From Pseudomonas lurida (lineage in GTDB: Bacteria > Pseudomonadota > Gammaproteobacteria > Pseudomonadales > Pseudomonadaceae), in assembly GCF_013522705.1 (NCBI RefSeq), contig NZ_JAAMRE010000029.1:1-64000 (forward strand): 64,000 nucleotides of DNA. The letters are read 5' to 3'. Position numbers and translations under genes: made by a program. The notes beneath the pieces were generated by a model. That model saw nothing but the letters and a program-made list of their open reading frames with translations, was not told the DNA's origin and did not search any database. Of this stretch, positions 1 to 8,878 are shown piece by piece. Each line of letters starts with the position of its first letter. The first letter of the stretch is position 1.

Positions 1-3000
1 CGTAAGCACCGTCGGTGCCGATGGTGATCGAGCCAACGCCCGCGATGACGGCGGTTTGACCGGCAACATAACTCGCGCCGTTGACGGTGAAGCTGGCAAC
101 GGTCAGGACATTGTCCACATCGCTGTCATTGGTCAGCACGTTGCCGGTAGCAACCGTGTCTTCCTTGGCACTACCAGTGTCAGCCTGCAAGACGCTGGCA
201 TCGTCGACAGGGTCGATCTTCACGTCGAGGGTGCTGCTGGAGCCGGTGTTGGTGGTGTAGCCGATTTGCGGCACATCACCATTGAAGTCTTTAACCGGCG
301 TGAAGACGTAAGCACCGTCGGTGCCGATGGTGATCGAGCCAACGCCCGCGATGACGGCGGTTTGACCGGCAACATAACTCGCGCCGTTGACGGTGAAGCT
401 GGCAACGGTCAGGACATTGTCCACATCGCTGTCATTGGTCAGCACGTTGCCGGTAGCAACCGTGTCTTCCTTGGCACTACCAGTGTCAGCCTGCAAGACG
501 CTGGCATCGTCGACAGGGTCGATCTTCACGTCAAGGGTGCTGCTGGAGCCGGTGTTGGTGGTGTAGCCGATTTGCGGCACATCACCATTGAAGTCTTTAA
601 CCGGCGTGAAAGCGTAAGCGCCGTCGGTGCCGATGGTGATCGAGCCAACGCCCGAGATGACGGCGGTTTGGCCCGCTTGGTAGTTAGTGCCGTTGACGGT
701 GAAGCTGGCGACGGTCAGGACGTTATCGACGTCGCTGTCGTTGGTCAGCACATTGCCGATGGCGACGGTGTCTTCCTTGGCGCTGCCGGTGTCGGCTTGC
801 AAAACGCTGGCGTCGTCGACCGGGTCGATCTTCACGTCCAAGGTACTGCTGGAACCGGTGTTAGTGGTGTAGCCGATTTGCGGTACATCACCGTTGAAGT
901 CTTTAACCGGGGTGAAGGCGTAAGCGCCGTCGGTGCCGATGGTGATCGAGCCCACGCCTGCAATGACGGCGGTTTGGCCGGCAACATAACTCGCGCCGTT
1001 GACGGTGAAGCTGGCGACGGTCAGGACGTTGTCCACGTCGCTGTCGTTGGTCAGCACGTTGCCGGTAGCAACCGTGTCTTCCTTGGCACTACCAGTGTCA
1101 GCCTGCAAGACGCTGGCATCGTCGACAGGGTCGATCTTCACGTCCAGGGTGCTGCTGGAGCCGGTGTTGGTGGTGTAGCCGATTTGTGGGACGTCGCCGT
1201 TGAAGTCTTTAACCGGGGTGAAGGCGTAAGCACCGTCGGTACCGATGGTGATAGAACCCACGCCTGCAATGATGGCCGTCTGGCCAGCGGCGTAAGTAGT
1301 CCCACCCACATTAAAGCTGGCAACGGTCAGGACGTTATCGACGTCGCTGTCGTTGGTTAGCACATTGCCGGTGGCGAGGGTGTCTTCCTTGGCGCTGCCG
1401 GTATCGGCCTGCAGGACACTGGCGTCGTCAACCGGGTCGATCTTCACGTCCAGGGTGCTGCTGGAACCGGTGTTGGTGGTGTAGCCGATTTGTGGGACGT
1501 CGCCGTTGAAGTCTTTGTCTGGGGTGAAGGCGTAAGCGCCGTCGGTGCCGATGGTGATCGAACCCACGCCAGCAATAACAGCGGTCTGGCCCGCTTGATA
1601 GTTAGTGCCGTTGACGGTGAAGCTGGCAACGGTCAGGACGTTGTCCACGTCGCTGTCATTGGTCAGCACGTTGCCGGTAGCAACCGTGTCTTCCTTGGCG
1701 CTGCCGGTATCGGCTTGCAAGACGCTGGCGTCGTCGACCGGGTCGATCTTCACGTCCAAGGTACTGCTGGAACCAGTGTTGGTGGTGTAGCCGATTTGCG
1801 GCACATCACCATTGAAGTCTTTAACCGGCGTAAAGGCGTAAGCACCGTCGGTGCCGATGGTGATTGTGCCCACACCAGCAATAACAGCGGTTTGGCCTGC
1901 TTGGTAGTTAGTGCCGTTGACGGTGAAGCTGGCGACGGTCAGGACGTTATCCACGTCGCTGTCGTTGGTCAGCACATTGCCGGTGGCGAGGGTGTCTTCC
2001 TTGGCGCTGCCGGTATCGGCCTGCAGGACACTGGCGTCGTCAACCGGGTCGATCTTCACGTCCAGGGTGCTGCTGGAGCCGGTGTTGGTGGTGTAGCCGA
2101 TTTGTGGGACGTCGCCGTTGAAGTCTTTGACTGGGGTGAAGGCGTAAGCGCCGTCGGTGCCGATGGTGATCGAACCCACGCCAGCAATAACAGCGGTCTG
2201 GCCCGCTTGGTAGTTAGTGCCGTTGACGGTGAAGCTGGCGACGGTCAGGACGTTATCCACGTCGCTGTCATTGGTCAGCACATTGCCGGTGGCGACGGTG
2301 TCTTCTTTCGCGCTGCCGGTGTCGGCTTGCAAGACGCTGGCGTCGTCGACAGGGTCGATCTTCACGTCCAAGGTGCTGCTGGAGCCGGTGTTGGTGGTGT
2401 AGCCGATTTGCGGCACATCGCCGTTGAAGTCTTTAACCGGCGTGAAAGCGTAAGCACCGTCGGTAGCGATGGTGATAGAACCCACGCCTGCAATCATGGC
2501 CGTCTGGCCAGCGGCGTAAGTAGTCCCACCCACATTGAAGCTGGCAACGGTCAGGACGTTATCGACGTCGCTGTCGTTGGTCAGCACGTTGCCGGTGGCA
2601 ACGGTGTCTTCTTTCGCGCTGCCGGTGTCGGTTTGCAAGACGCTGGCATCGTCGACCGGGTCGATCTTCACGTCGAGGGTGCTGCTGGAACCGGTGTTGG
2701 TGGTGTAGCCGATTTGCGGCACATCACCGTTGAAATCTTTGACAGGGGTGAAGGCGTAAGCGCCGTCGGCACCGATGGTGATCGAACCCACACCAGCAAT
2801 GACGGCGGTTTGGCCGGCGGTGTAGGTGGTCCCACCCACATTGAAGGAGGCAACGGTCAGGACGTTATCGACGTCGCTGTCATTGGTCAGCACGTTGCCG
2901 GTAGCAACCGTGTCTTCCTTGGCGCTGCCGGTGTCAGCCTGCAAAACGCTGGCGTCGTCGACCGGGTCGATCTTCACGTCCAGGGTGCTGCTGGAACCGG

Positions 3001-3890
3001 TGTTGGTGGTGTAGCCGATTTGCGGCACATCACCATTGAAGTCTTTGACTGGGGTGAAGGCGTAAGCGCCGTCGGCACCGATGGTGATCGAACCCACACC
3101 CGTGATGATGGCGGTTTGGCCGGCGGTGTAAGTGGTCCCACCCACATTGAAGGAGGCAACGGTCAGCACGTTATCCACGTCGCTGTCGTTGGTCAGCACA
3201 TTGCCAGTGGCAACGGTGTCTTCTTTCGCGCTGCCGGTGTCGGCCTGAAGGACGCTGGCGTCGTCGACCGGGTCGATCTTTACGTCCAAGGTACTGCTGG
3301 AACCAGTGTTGGTGGTGTAGCCAATCTGCGGCACATCACCGTTGAAGTCTTTAACCGGCGTAAAGGCGTAAGCGCCATCAGCACCAATGGTGATCGAGCC
3401 AACGCCCGCGATAACGGCCGTCTGGCCCGCAGTGTAAGTGGTGCCGTTGACATTAAACGTGGCAACGCTCAGCACGTTGTCCACATCGACGTCATTGGCA
3501 AGTACATTGCCGGTAGCAACGCCGTCTTCCCGTGCACTGCCGTTGTCCGCTTGCAGGACACTCGGATCGTCCACTGCGTCGACCTTGACCACCAGCGTGC
3601 TGCTCGAGCCAGTATTGGTGGTGTAGCCAATCTGCGGCACGTCGCCGTTGAAGTCCTTGACCGGCGTGAACGTGTAAGCGCCATCAGCCGCGATGGTGAT
3701 GGAGCCGACGCCAGCAATGACAGCCGTTTGACCGGCGATGAACGTCGCACCGCCGACGTTGAACGTAGCGACCGACAAAACATTGTCGATATCGCTGTCG
3801 TTTGTCAGCACGTTGCCGGTGGCAACGCCATCTTCGGCAATGGTGCTGCTATCCGCCTGCAAAACACTTGGGTCATCCACCGCGTTAACG
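1..3890. repeat. 306-bp tandem repeat array inside lapA
   Basis: The anchor resembling cgtaagcgccgtcggtgc recurs at 1, 307, 613, 919, 1225, 1531, 1837, 2143, 2449, 2755, 3061, 3367 and 3673, exactly 306 bp apart each time. This is 102 codons per unit with no indel across twelve periods. Copies near the left edge are almost identical; those near 3400-3850 (closest to the N-terminus) are more diverged. Each unit encodes one Ig/cadherin-like extracellular domain (tandem-95/VCBS type). The array continues beyond position 1. Confidence 0.95.
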
Positions 3891-4978
3891 GTGGTGGTGG
3901 CTGCCTGCGGGTTGATTGCCAGGTTTTCGTAATTGCCGCCCGTCGCACTGGTGATGGTCGCGCTGACACTAAGGTCTTTGCCATCAGCCAGATTGGCTGG
4001 GGTATCGACGCTCACGGTGCCGGTGGTCTTGCCGGCTTCGATGGTGATGGTGGTGTTGTTGGACAGCGTGATGGTGACGTCGGTCTGCGCGGCGTTGTTC
4101 ACGGTGGCGGTGTAGACGATTTTGCCACCTTCATCCACCGAAGCCGTCGCGGTGAGCGTAACGGTGGTGGTGTCGATGGTGTCATTGACCTGAGTGACGG
4201 CCGGCGTCGGGTCGGTGGTGATGATCAGGTTGCCGCCGCCGGAGGTGCCGGCGATGGTGGCCGAGATCGACGAGGCATCCAGGTAAGGCGTGTCATTGCC
4301 GGCGAAGGTGACGTTCAGGGCGCCCGAGGTCTGGCCGGCCGCGACTACCACAGCGAGGCCATTGGACAGCGTGACGGTCAGGTCACTGGTGGGGGCCTGA
4401 GTGACGAACACGGTGTAAACCACTACGCCACCGGCTTCGGTGATGGTCGGCGTGGCGGTCAGGGTAATGGTGACGTTGCGCGGGTCGACGCCGTTGTTAT
4501 CAGCACCGGTCAGGGTGTTAGCCGCCGCATCTGCAGCATTTAAACCGTTGGTCGGATAACCGATGGTTGGGTCGACCACACCGGCCGTCGCTTCCAGCAC
4601 GACAAAGCTATGGCCGCCGCCGACGGCGCCGTCTGCACCGGCTGCGGTCGGGCCTGCCGCGGTGGCTTCAAGATCCTGGGTCGGGTCAGCGCCGGCGGCG
4701 ATGGCTTGCTGCAGTTCGGCGACGGACGGTGCTGCTTGAGCGGTGGCGGCGCTGAGGTCGGTGGTCGAGTCAGGTGCATTGGCGCTCCACTGGGTGTCGC
4801 GGCCCAGGTCAATGACGCGGCCATCGGTCAGTTCCAGCGAAACGGCGCCCGCCGGGCCAGTGTCGACCAGCTCGCCGGCGAACAGACGATCACCTTCTAC
4901 CAGCAGGCGGCGGATCCCTTCTGGGGATACTGCGAACACTTGACCGACAATGCTTTTGACGACCGCAACGCTGCTCAT
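1..4978 (-). CDS. lapA: LapA-type giant biofilm adhesin, N-terminal part (runs off left edge)
   Basis: Start ATG at 4978-4976 with GGAGAG just upstream; the frame stays open to the window edge (at least 1659 residues). It encodes the N-terminus of a type I-secreted repeat adhesin that holds cells to surfaces. Residues 1-100 look like a LapA retention module (begins MSSVAVVKSIVGQVFAVSPE), which plugs the outer-membrane pore. A tandem TAAG motif follows (residues 106-109 and 111-114); TAAG is the site cut by the periplasmic protease LapG in P. fluorescens. Residues about 150-360 form Ig-like domains, then come 102-residue repeats with Asp-rich, probably calcium-binding motifs (e.g. EDGVATGNVLANDVDVD). 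The gene is divergent from lapEBC. The C-terminal RTX secretion signal lies outside the window. Family assignment is firm; the repeats keep it from being aligned exactly by eye. Confidence 0.93.
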   Translation of the reverse strand, partial: MSSVAVVKSIVGQVFAVSPEGIRRLLVEGDRLFAGELVDTGPAGAVSLELTDGRVIDLGRDTQWSANAPDSTTDLSAATAQAAPSVAELQQAIAAGADPTQDLEATAAGPTAAGADGAVGGGHSFVVLEATAGVVDPTIGYPTNGLNAADAAANTLTGADNNGVDPRNVTITLTATPTITEAGGVVVYTVFVTQAPTSDLTVTLSNGLAVVVAAGQTSGALNVTFAGNDTPYLDASSISATIAGTSGGGNLIITTDPTPAVTQVNDTIDTTTVTLTATASVDEGGKIVYTATVNNAAQTDVTITLSNNTTITIEAGKTTGTVSVDTPANLADGKDLSVSATITSATGGNYENLAINPQAATTTVNAVDDPSVLQADSSTIAEDGVATGNVLTNDSDIDNVLSVATFNVGGATFIAGQTAVIAGVGSITIAADGAYTFTPVKDFNGDVPQIGYTTNTGSSSTLVVKVDAVDDPSVLQADNGSAREDGVATGNVLANDVDVDNVLSVATFNVNGTTYTAGQTAVIAGVGSITIGADGAYAFTPVKDFNGDVPQIGYTTNTGSSSTLDVKIDPVDDASVLQADTGSAKEDTVATGNVLTNDSDVDNVLTVASFNVGGTTYTAGQTAIITGVGSITIGADGAYAFTPVKDFNGDVPQIGYTTNTGSSSTLDVKIDPVDDASVLQADTGSAKEDTVATGNVLTNDSDVDNVLTVASFNVGGTTYTAGQTAVIAGVGSITIGADGAYAFTPVKDFNGDVPQIGYTTNTGSSSTLDVKIDPVDDASVLQTDTGSAKEDTVATGNVLTNDSDVDNVLTVASFNVGGTTYAAGQTAMIAGVGSITIATDGAYAFTPVKDFNGDVPQIGYTTNTGSSSTLDVKIDPVDDASVLQADTGSAKEDTVATGNVLTNDSDVDNVLTVASFTVNGTNYQAGQTAVIAGVGSITIGTDGAYAFTPVKDFNGDVPQIGYTTNTGSSSTLDVKIDPVDDASVLQADTGSAKEDTLATGNVLTNDSDVDNVLTVASFTVNGTNYQAGQTAVIAGVGTITIGTDGAYAFTPVKDFNGDVPQIGYTTNTGSSSTLDVKIDPVDDASVLQADTGSAKEDTVATGNVLTNDSDVDNVLTVASFTVNGTNYQAGQTAVIAGVGSITIGTDGAYAFTPDKDFNGDVPQIGYTTNTGSSSTLDVKIDPVDDASVLQADTGSAKEDTLATGNVLTNDSDVDNVLTVASFNVGGTTYAAGQTAIIAGVGSITIGTDGAYAFTPVKDFNGDVPQIGYTTNTGSSSTLDVKIDPVDDASVLQADTGSAKEDTVATGNVLTNDSDVDNVLTVASFTVNGASYVAGQTAVIAGVGSITIGTDGAYAFTPVKDFNGDVPQIGYTTNTGSSSTLDVKIDPVDDASVLQADTGSAKEDTVAIGNVLTNDSDVDNVLTVASFTVNGTNYQAGQTAVISGVGSITIGTDGAYAFTPVKDFNGDVPQIGYTTNTGSSSTLDVKIDPVDDASVLQADTGSAKEDTVATGNVLTNDSDVDNVLTVASFTVNGASYVAGQTAVIAGVGSITIGTDGAYVFTPVKDFNGDVPQIGYTTNTGSSSTLDVKIDPVDDASVLQADTGSAKEDTVATGNVLTNDSDVDNVLTVASFTVNGASYVAGQTAVIAGVGSITIGTDGAY

Positions 4979-5090
4979 AAAAGACTCTCCGTGTATTGCC
5001 ATTCAGGGGGTATCCACCCAGGAGACCGGCCCTGTCGCTGGTGCCGATTCAATAAGCTGGAGTACTTAATTTCTTCGAAAACTTACTGGC

Positions 5091-5104
5091 GTCAATTTTT
5101 TGAT
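5091..5104. promoter_or_regulatory. Candidate FleQ-binding palindrome (box 1)
   Basis: The 14-mer GTCAATTTTTTGAT differs from a perfect GTCAA-N4-TTGAC palindrome at one position. The published FleQ box consensus is GTCAATAAATTGAC, and FleQ is the c-di-GMP-responsive regulator of lapA-type adhesin genes in Pseudomonas. The site lies 113 bp upstream of the lapA start. Binding is inferred from sequence only. Confidence 0.65.
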
Positions 5105-5129
5105 GGCGCGCCAGAAAAATTACTTTTCC

Positions 5130-5143
5130 GTCAAGGTATTGAC
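5130..5143. promoter_or_regulatory. Candidate FleQ-binding palindrome (box 2)
   Basis: GTCAAGGTATTGAC is a perfect GTCAA-N4-TTGAC inverted repeat matching both half-sites of the FleQ box. It sits 39 bp from box 1, in the 347-bp divergent region between lapA (start 4978) and lapE (start 5326). It could control either or both genes. The rest of this intergenic stretch is AT-rich; I could not fix a convincing -10/-35 pair in it. Confidence 0.72.
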
Positions 5144-5325
5144 CTATTGGGCGTCATCCTAAACAATCCGCCCGGTAATGTCACATTGATATTTAAGCGG
5201 CTTCGCGACTTTCTGTTTGCGCCCTCCGGCGCCCAATAAAAACGGGCATTTCGAGTTGCCACTCCCATGCAATATTTCAAGTTTGTTGCGGCTTTCAGGC
5301 AACCAATCCCCGGGGAAAAATCAGA

Positions 5326-6678
5326 ATGCGTTTGCACTTATTCACAGCTGTGCCGTTTGTTCTCGCGGCAAGTTTCGTACAGGCTCAAACACTGCAAGAA
5401 GCCATGCAGAAGGCTGTGGATGTTCACCCGGAGATTCAGGCCGCCGTCAACGCACGTATCGCTGCCGACTATCAGGTCCGGGCAGCCCAGGGCGGTTACC
5501 TGCCTAAAATCGATTTGCTGGGCGGTTATGGCCGTGAAAGCTCCGACAACACGTCGACCCGCGCCGCCAGCAACAGCCATGACTGGAAAACCCTGAATCG
5601 CGGCGAGTCGAGCATTCGCCTCCAGCAAAACCTGTTCCAGGGTTTCGGGACGCAGAATGAAGTCGGGCGCCAGCAGGCCACCGCCAACTCTCGCGGTTAT
5701 GCCCTGCTCAATACCACCGAGCGCACCGCGCTGACCGTTGCCCAGGTTTATCTGGATGTCCTGACTCGTCGCGAGATGGTGCAGTTGGCAGAAGACAACC
5801 TGAAGAGCCACGAGCGCATCTTCGACCAGATCAAATTGCGCACCAGCCGCGGGGTCGGCCGGATGGCCGATATGGACCAGGCCGAAGCCCGTCTGGCCCA
5901 GGCGCGCAATAACCTGCTGACCGAGCAGACCAACCTTGAAGACGCCAAAGCCAACTATGTAAGCGCCGTGGGCCAAGAGCCCGATGAACTGGAACGGCCG
6001 CAGGGCTTCGTCGCCCTGATGCCTGCCAGCCTCGATGAGGCACGCCGGCAGATGGTGGAAAGCAGCCCGGTGCTGCGCTCGGCCGAATCGGACATCGCTG
6101 CCGCTGAAAAGCAGTACGAATCCGCCAAGTCGACGTTCTATCCACGCTTCGACGCAGAGCTGCAGCGTTCGGCCAACAACAATGTCGGCGGCGAAGAAGG
6201 CCACGACAACGGTTACTCCGCGATGCTGCGCATGCAGTTCAACCTGTACTCGGGCGGCAGCAACAAGGCCGACCTGCAGTCCAAGGCCTCCCAGGCGTCC
6301 CAGGCGCTGGATATCCGCAACAATGCCCTGCGTGAGTTGAACCAGGAGTTGAGCCTGGCGTGGAACGCCTACAACAACGCCACCTCGCAATTGCCGATCG
6401 CCCAGGAATACGTGGACCGCAGCACCCGCGTGCGCACGTCATACCAGCAGCAGTTCAGCCTGGGTGAGCGTACACTGCTCGACTTGCTCGACAGCGAGAA
6501 CGAACTGTTCACCGCATCGCAGCGCCTGGCGCAGATCAAAAACCTGCAGTTGTACACGCAATACCGTATCAAAGCGGATATGGGCCAACTGCTGCGAAGC
6601 CAGGGCGTCGTTGCGCCGCTGGCATCGGTTGTGCAAAACGAAGTCAAAACGAAGGTGAACCTGCCAGGGATGAACTGA
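5326..6678 (+). CDS. lapE: LapE, TolC-family outer-membrane channel of adhesin secretion
   Basis: 450-residue TolC-type outer-membrane efflux protein forming the exit pore of the type I secretion system that exports LapA; LapA is thought to stay lodged in this pore. A signal peptide is visible (MRLHLFTAVPFVLAASFVQA, cut before QTLQEA). Two repeats of paired long helices typical of OEP domains follow (about residues 25-220 and 240-430), with the family-typical NLFQGFGT and QFNLYSGG strands. The ATG start at 5326 gives an intact signal peptide. It is first in a lapE-lapB-lapC cluster, 46 bp ahead of lapB. Family call is certain; the name rests on position next to lapA. Confidence 0.93.
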   Translation: MRLHLFTAVPFVLAASFVQAQTLQEAMQKAVDVHPEIQAAVNARIAADYQVRAAQGGYLPKIDLLGGYGRESSDNTSTRAASNSHDWKTLNRGESSIRLQQNLFQGFGTQNEVGRQQATANSRGYALLNTTERTALTVAQVYLDVLTRREMVQLAEDNLKSHERIFDQIKLRTSRGVGRMADMDQAEARLAQARNNLLTEQTNLEDAKANYVSAVGQEPDELERPQGFVALMPASLDEARRQMVESSPVLRSAESDIAAAEKQYESAKSTFYPRFDAELQRSANNNVGGEEGHDNGYSAMLRMQFNLYSGGSNKADLQSKASQASQALDIRNNALRELNQELSLAWNAYNNATSQLPIAQEYVDRSTRVRTSYQQQFSLGERTLLDLLDSENELFTASQRLAQIKNLQLYTQYRIKADMGQLLRSQGVVAPLASVVQNEVKTKVNLPGMN

Positions 6679-6724
6679 TTCTTGACGGAGTTGAACCGTT
6701 CAACTGCATTAAGAGAGAGTCAGC

Positions 6725-8878
6725 TTGGATTCTGAAATAGGTGTGGCGCAACTCAACCATGACCCGCGCAGTCAGCATGACGACCCCTTGCTGGACGGGT
6801 TGCTGACGCTCTGTTCCCTGCATTACAAGCCCGCCAGCCGGGCGATGCTGACCACCGGCCTGCCACTGGCCGGACAGCGCCTGGGCCCGGATCTGCTGCC
6901 TCGCGCAGCGGCCCGGGCGGGTTTGCAGGGGCGTTTGCTGCAGCGCAAGCTTGAGCAGATCCCAACCATTGCACTGCCGGCGTTGCTGTTGTTGAAGGAA
7001 GGCCGCAGTGCAGTGCTGTTGGGCTGGGAAGGTGACACCGCGCGCTTGTTGCTCAGCGAAAGCGAAGGCGGCGAAGTCCAGGTCAGCCGTGAGGCACTGA
7101 GTCAAGATTACAGCGGTCGGGTTTTCTTCGCCCAGCCGCAACATAAATTTGACGTTACCAGCGGCACGCTGATCCCCCGCGCGCGCTCCTGGTTCAAAGA
7201 CACGCTCAAACGCTCGCGTTGGTTATATGCCGACGCTATCGCCGCCAGCCTGGTGATCAACCTGATCGCCCTGGCCGCGCCATTATTCGTGATGAACGTG
7301 TACGACCGCGTGGTGCCGAACCAGGCCACCGCCACCCTATGGGTGCTGGCCATCGGTATCTGTGGCGCTTACCTGTTCGACCTGCTGCTTAAAAGCATGC
7401 GCAGCCTGTGCCTGGACCTTGCGGGCAAGAAAACCGACCTGATCATTTCTGCGACGCTGTTCGAGCGCATCGTGGGCATGGCGATGAAAATGCGCCCGGC
7501 GCGGGTCGGCAGCTATGCGCAGAACATCCATGAATTCCAGGGAATGCGCGATTTCCTGACTTCGCTGACCCTCACCAGCCTCATTGACCTGCCCTTCACG
7601 CTGATCATCCTTGGGGTGATCGCGCTGCTGGGCGGCCATCTGGTGTGGATCCCCATTGTCGCTTTCCCGCTGGCGCTGGGTATCGGCCACTTTCTGCAAA
7701 AACCACTCACCGCGACCCTGGAACGCACCATGGCGCTGAGTGCAGAACGCCAGTCGAGCCTGATCGAAACCCTCGCCGGGCTGGATGCGGTGAAGGTCAA
7801 CAACGCTGAAAGCGAACGCCAATACCAGTGGGAACAGACCATCGGCACCCTCAGCCGCCTGGAGCTGCGGGTCAAAGTGCTGTCCGGCCTGGCGATGAAT
7901 ATCACACTGCTGATCCAGCAAGTGGCCGGCGTGGCGATGATCATTTTCGGCGTGTATCAGATCATCGATGGCACCCTCAGCATGGGCGGCCTGGTGGCGT
8001 GCTACATGCTCAGCGGCCGTGCCCTCGGCCCGTTGGCGCAGCTCTCGGGCCTGCTGACGCGCTACCAGCAAGCCAAGGTGACGATGGTGTCGGTGGACCA
8101 GATGATGGAGCTGCCGCAGGAACGCAACTTCGAAGAGCGCCCCCTCAGCCGTAAAACGCTGCAAGGCGCGATGACGTTCCGTGAGGTCGACTTCACTTAC
8201 CCGAACCAGCAGACGCTGGCGCTGCGCGGTATCAACCTGAGCGTAAAACCCGGTGAAAAAATCGGCATCATCGGCCGCAGCGGCTCGGGCAAAAGCTCCC
8301 TGGCCAAACTGCTGGTGGGTTTGTATCAACCTGACTCCGGCTCGCTGCTGGTGGATGGCGTGGATATTCGCCAGATCGATGTCAGCGAGTTGCGCCACAA
8401 CATCGGCTACGTGGCCCAGGACATCCAATTGCTGGCCGGCACCTTGCGCGACAACCTGGTCTGCGGTGCACGCTATGTGGATGACGAGATGGTGCTGCAA
8501 GCGGCAGAGTTGGCCGGCGTGCATGAATTCGCCAGGCTTCACCCGCAAGGCTACGAGCTGCAGGTGGGCGAGCGCGGGCAAAACCTTTCAGGCGGTCAGC
8601 GCCAGAACGTCGCCCTGGCCCGTGCGTTGCTGTTGAACCCACCGATCCTGTTGCTGGACGAACCGACCAGCGCCATGGACAACACCGGTGAAGAGCGCCT
8701 GAAACAGCGCCTGCAGTCGGTGATCGAAAACAAGACGGTGATTCTGGTGACCCACCGTGCTTCGCTGCTGAGCCTGGTGGACCGCCTGCTGGTGATCGAC
8801 CGTGGCCAGATACTCGCAGACGGCCCAAAAGCGGCCGTGATGGAAGCACTGAAGAAGGGGCAGATCAGTGTCGCTTAA
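6725..8878 (+). CDS. lapB: LapB, type I secretion ABC transporter (permease/ATPase)
   Basis: 717-residue inner-membrane ABC exporter that powers LapA secretion. Domains: an N-terminal C39-peptidase-like domain (about 15-140) without an obvious catalytic Cys, as in RTX-adhesin exporters; a six-helix membrane domain (about 165-450); then the ATPase with Walker A GRSGSGKSS (about 517), signature LSGGQ (about 622) and Walker B ILLLDEP (about 641). The start is an unusual TTG at 6725, chosen because a purine-rich AGAGAGAG lies just upstream and no ATG fits the N-terminus. It overlaps lapC by 11 bp, implying translational coupling. Confidence 0.93.
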   Translation: MDSEIGVAQLNHDPRSQHDDPLLDGLLTLCSLHYKPASRAMLTTGLPLAGQRLGPDLLPRAAARAGLQGRLLQRKLEQIPTIALPALLLLKEGRSAVLLGWEGDTARLLLSESEGGEVQVSREALSQDYSGRVFFAQPQHKFDVTSGTLIPRARSWFKDTLKRSRWLYADAIAASLVINLIALAAPLFVMNVYDRVVPNQATATLWVLAIGICGAYLFDLLLKSMRSLCLDLAGKKTDLIISATLFERIVGMAMKMRPARVGSYAQNIHEFQGMRDFLTSLTLTSLIDLPFTLIILGVIALLGGHLVWIPIVAFPLALGIGHFLQKPLTATLERTMALSAERQSSLIETLAGLDAVKVNNAESERQYQWEQTIGTLSRLELRVKVLSGLAMNITLLIQQVAGVAMIIFGVYQIIDGTLSMGGLVACYMLSGRALGPLAQLSGLLTRYQQAKVTMVSVDQMMELPQERNFEERPLSRKTLQGAMTFREVDFTYPNQQTLALRGINLSVKPGEKIGIIGRSGSGKSSLAKLLVGLYQPDSGSLLVDGVDIRQIDVSELRHNIGYVAQDIQLLAGTLRDNLVCGARYVDDEMVLQAAELAGVHEFARLHPQGYELQVGERGQNLSGGQRQNVALARALLLNPPILLLDEPTSAMDNTGEERLKQRLQSVIENKTVILVTHRASLLSLVDRLLVIDRGQILADGPKAAVMEALKKGQISVA

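Noticed and set aside
1..3890. CRISPR-like direct repeats
   Set aside because: The 306-bp units are contiguous coding repeats with no spacers.
1490..4543. Plus-strand open frame of 1017 codons, plus another at 56-1360
   Set aside because: Both are antisense shadows of the repetitive lapA gene; the 306-bp period is a multiple of three, so all frames repeat and can stay open. The minus-strand product has clear domain logic.
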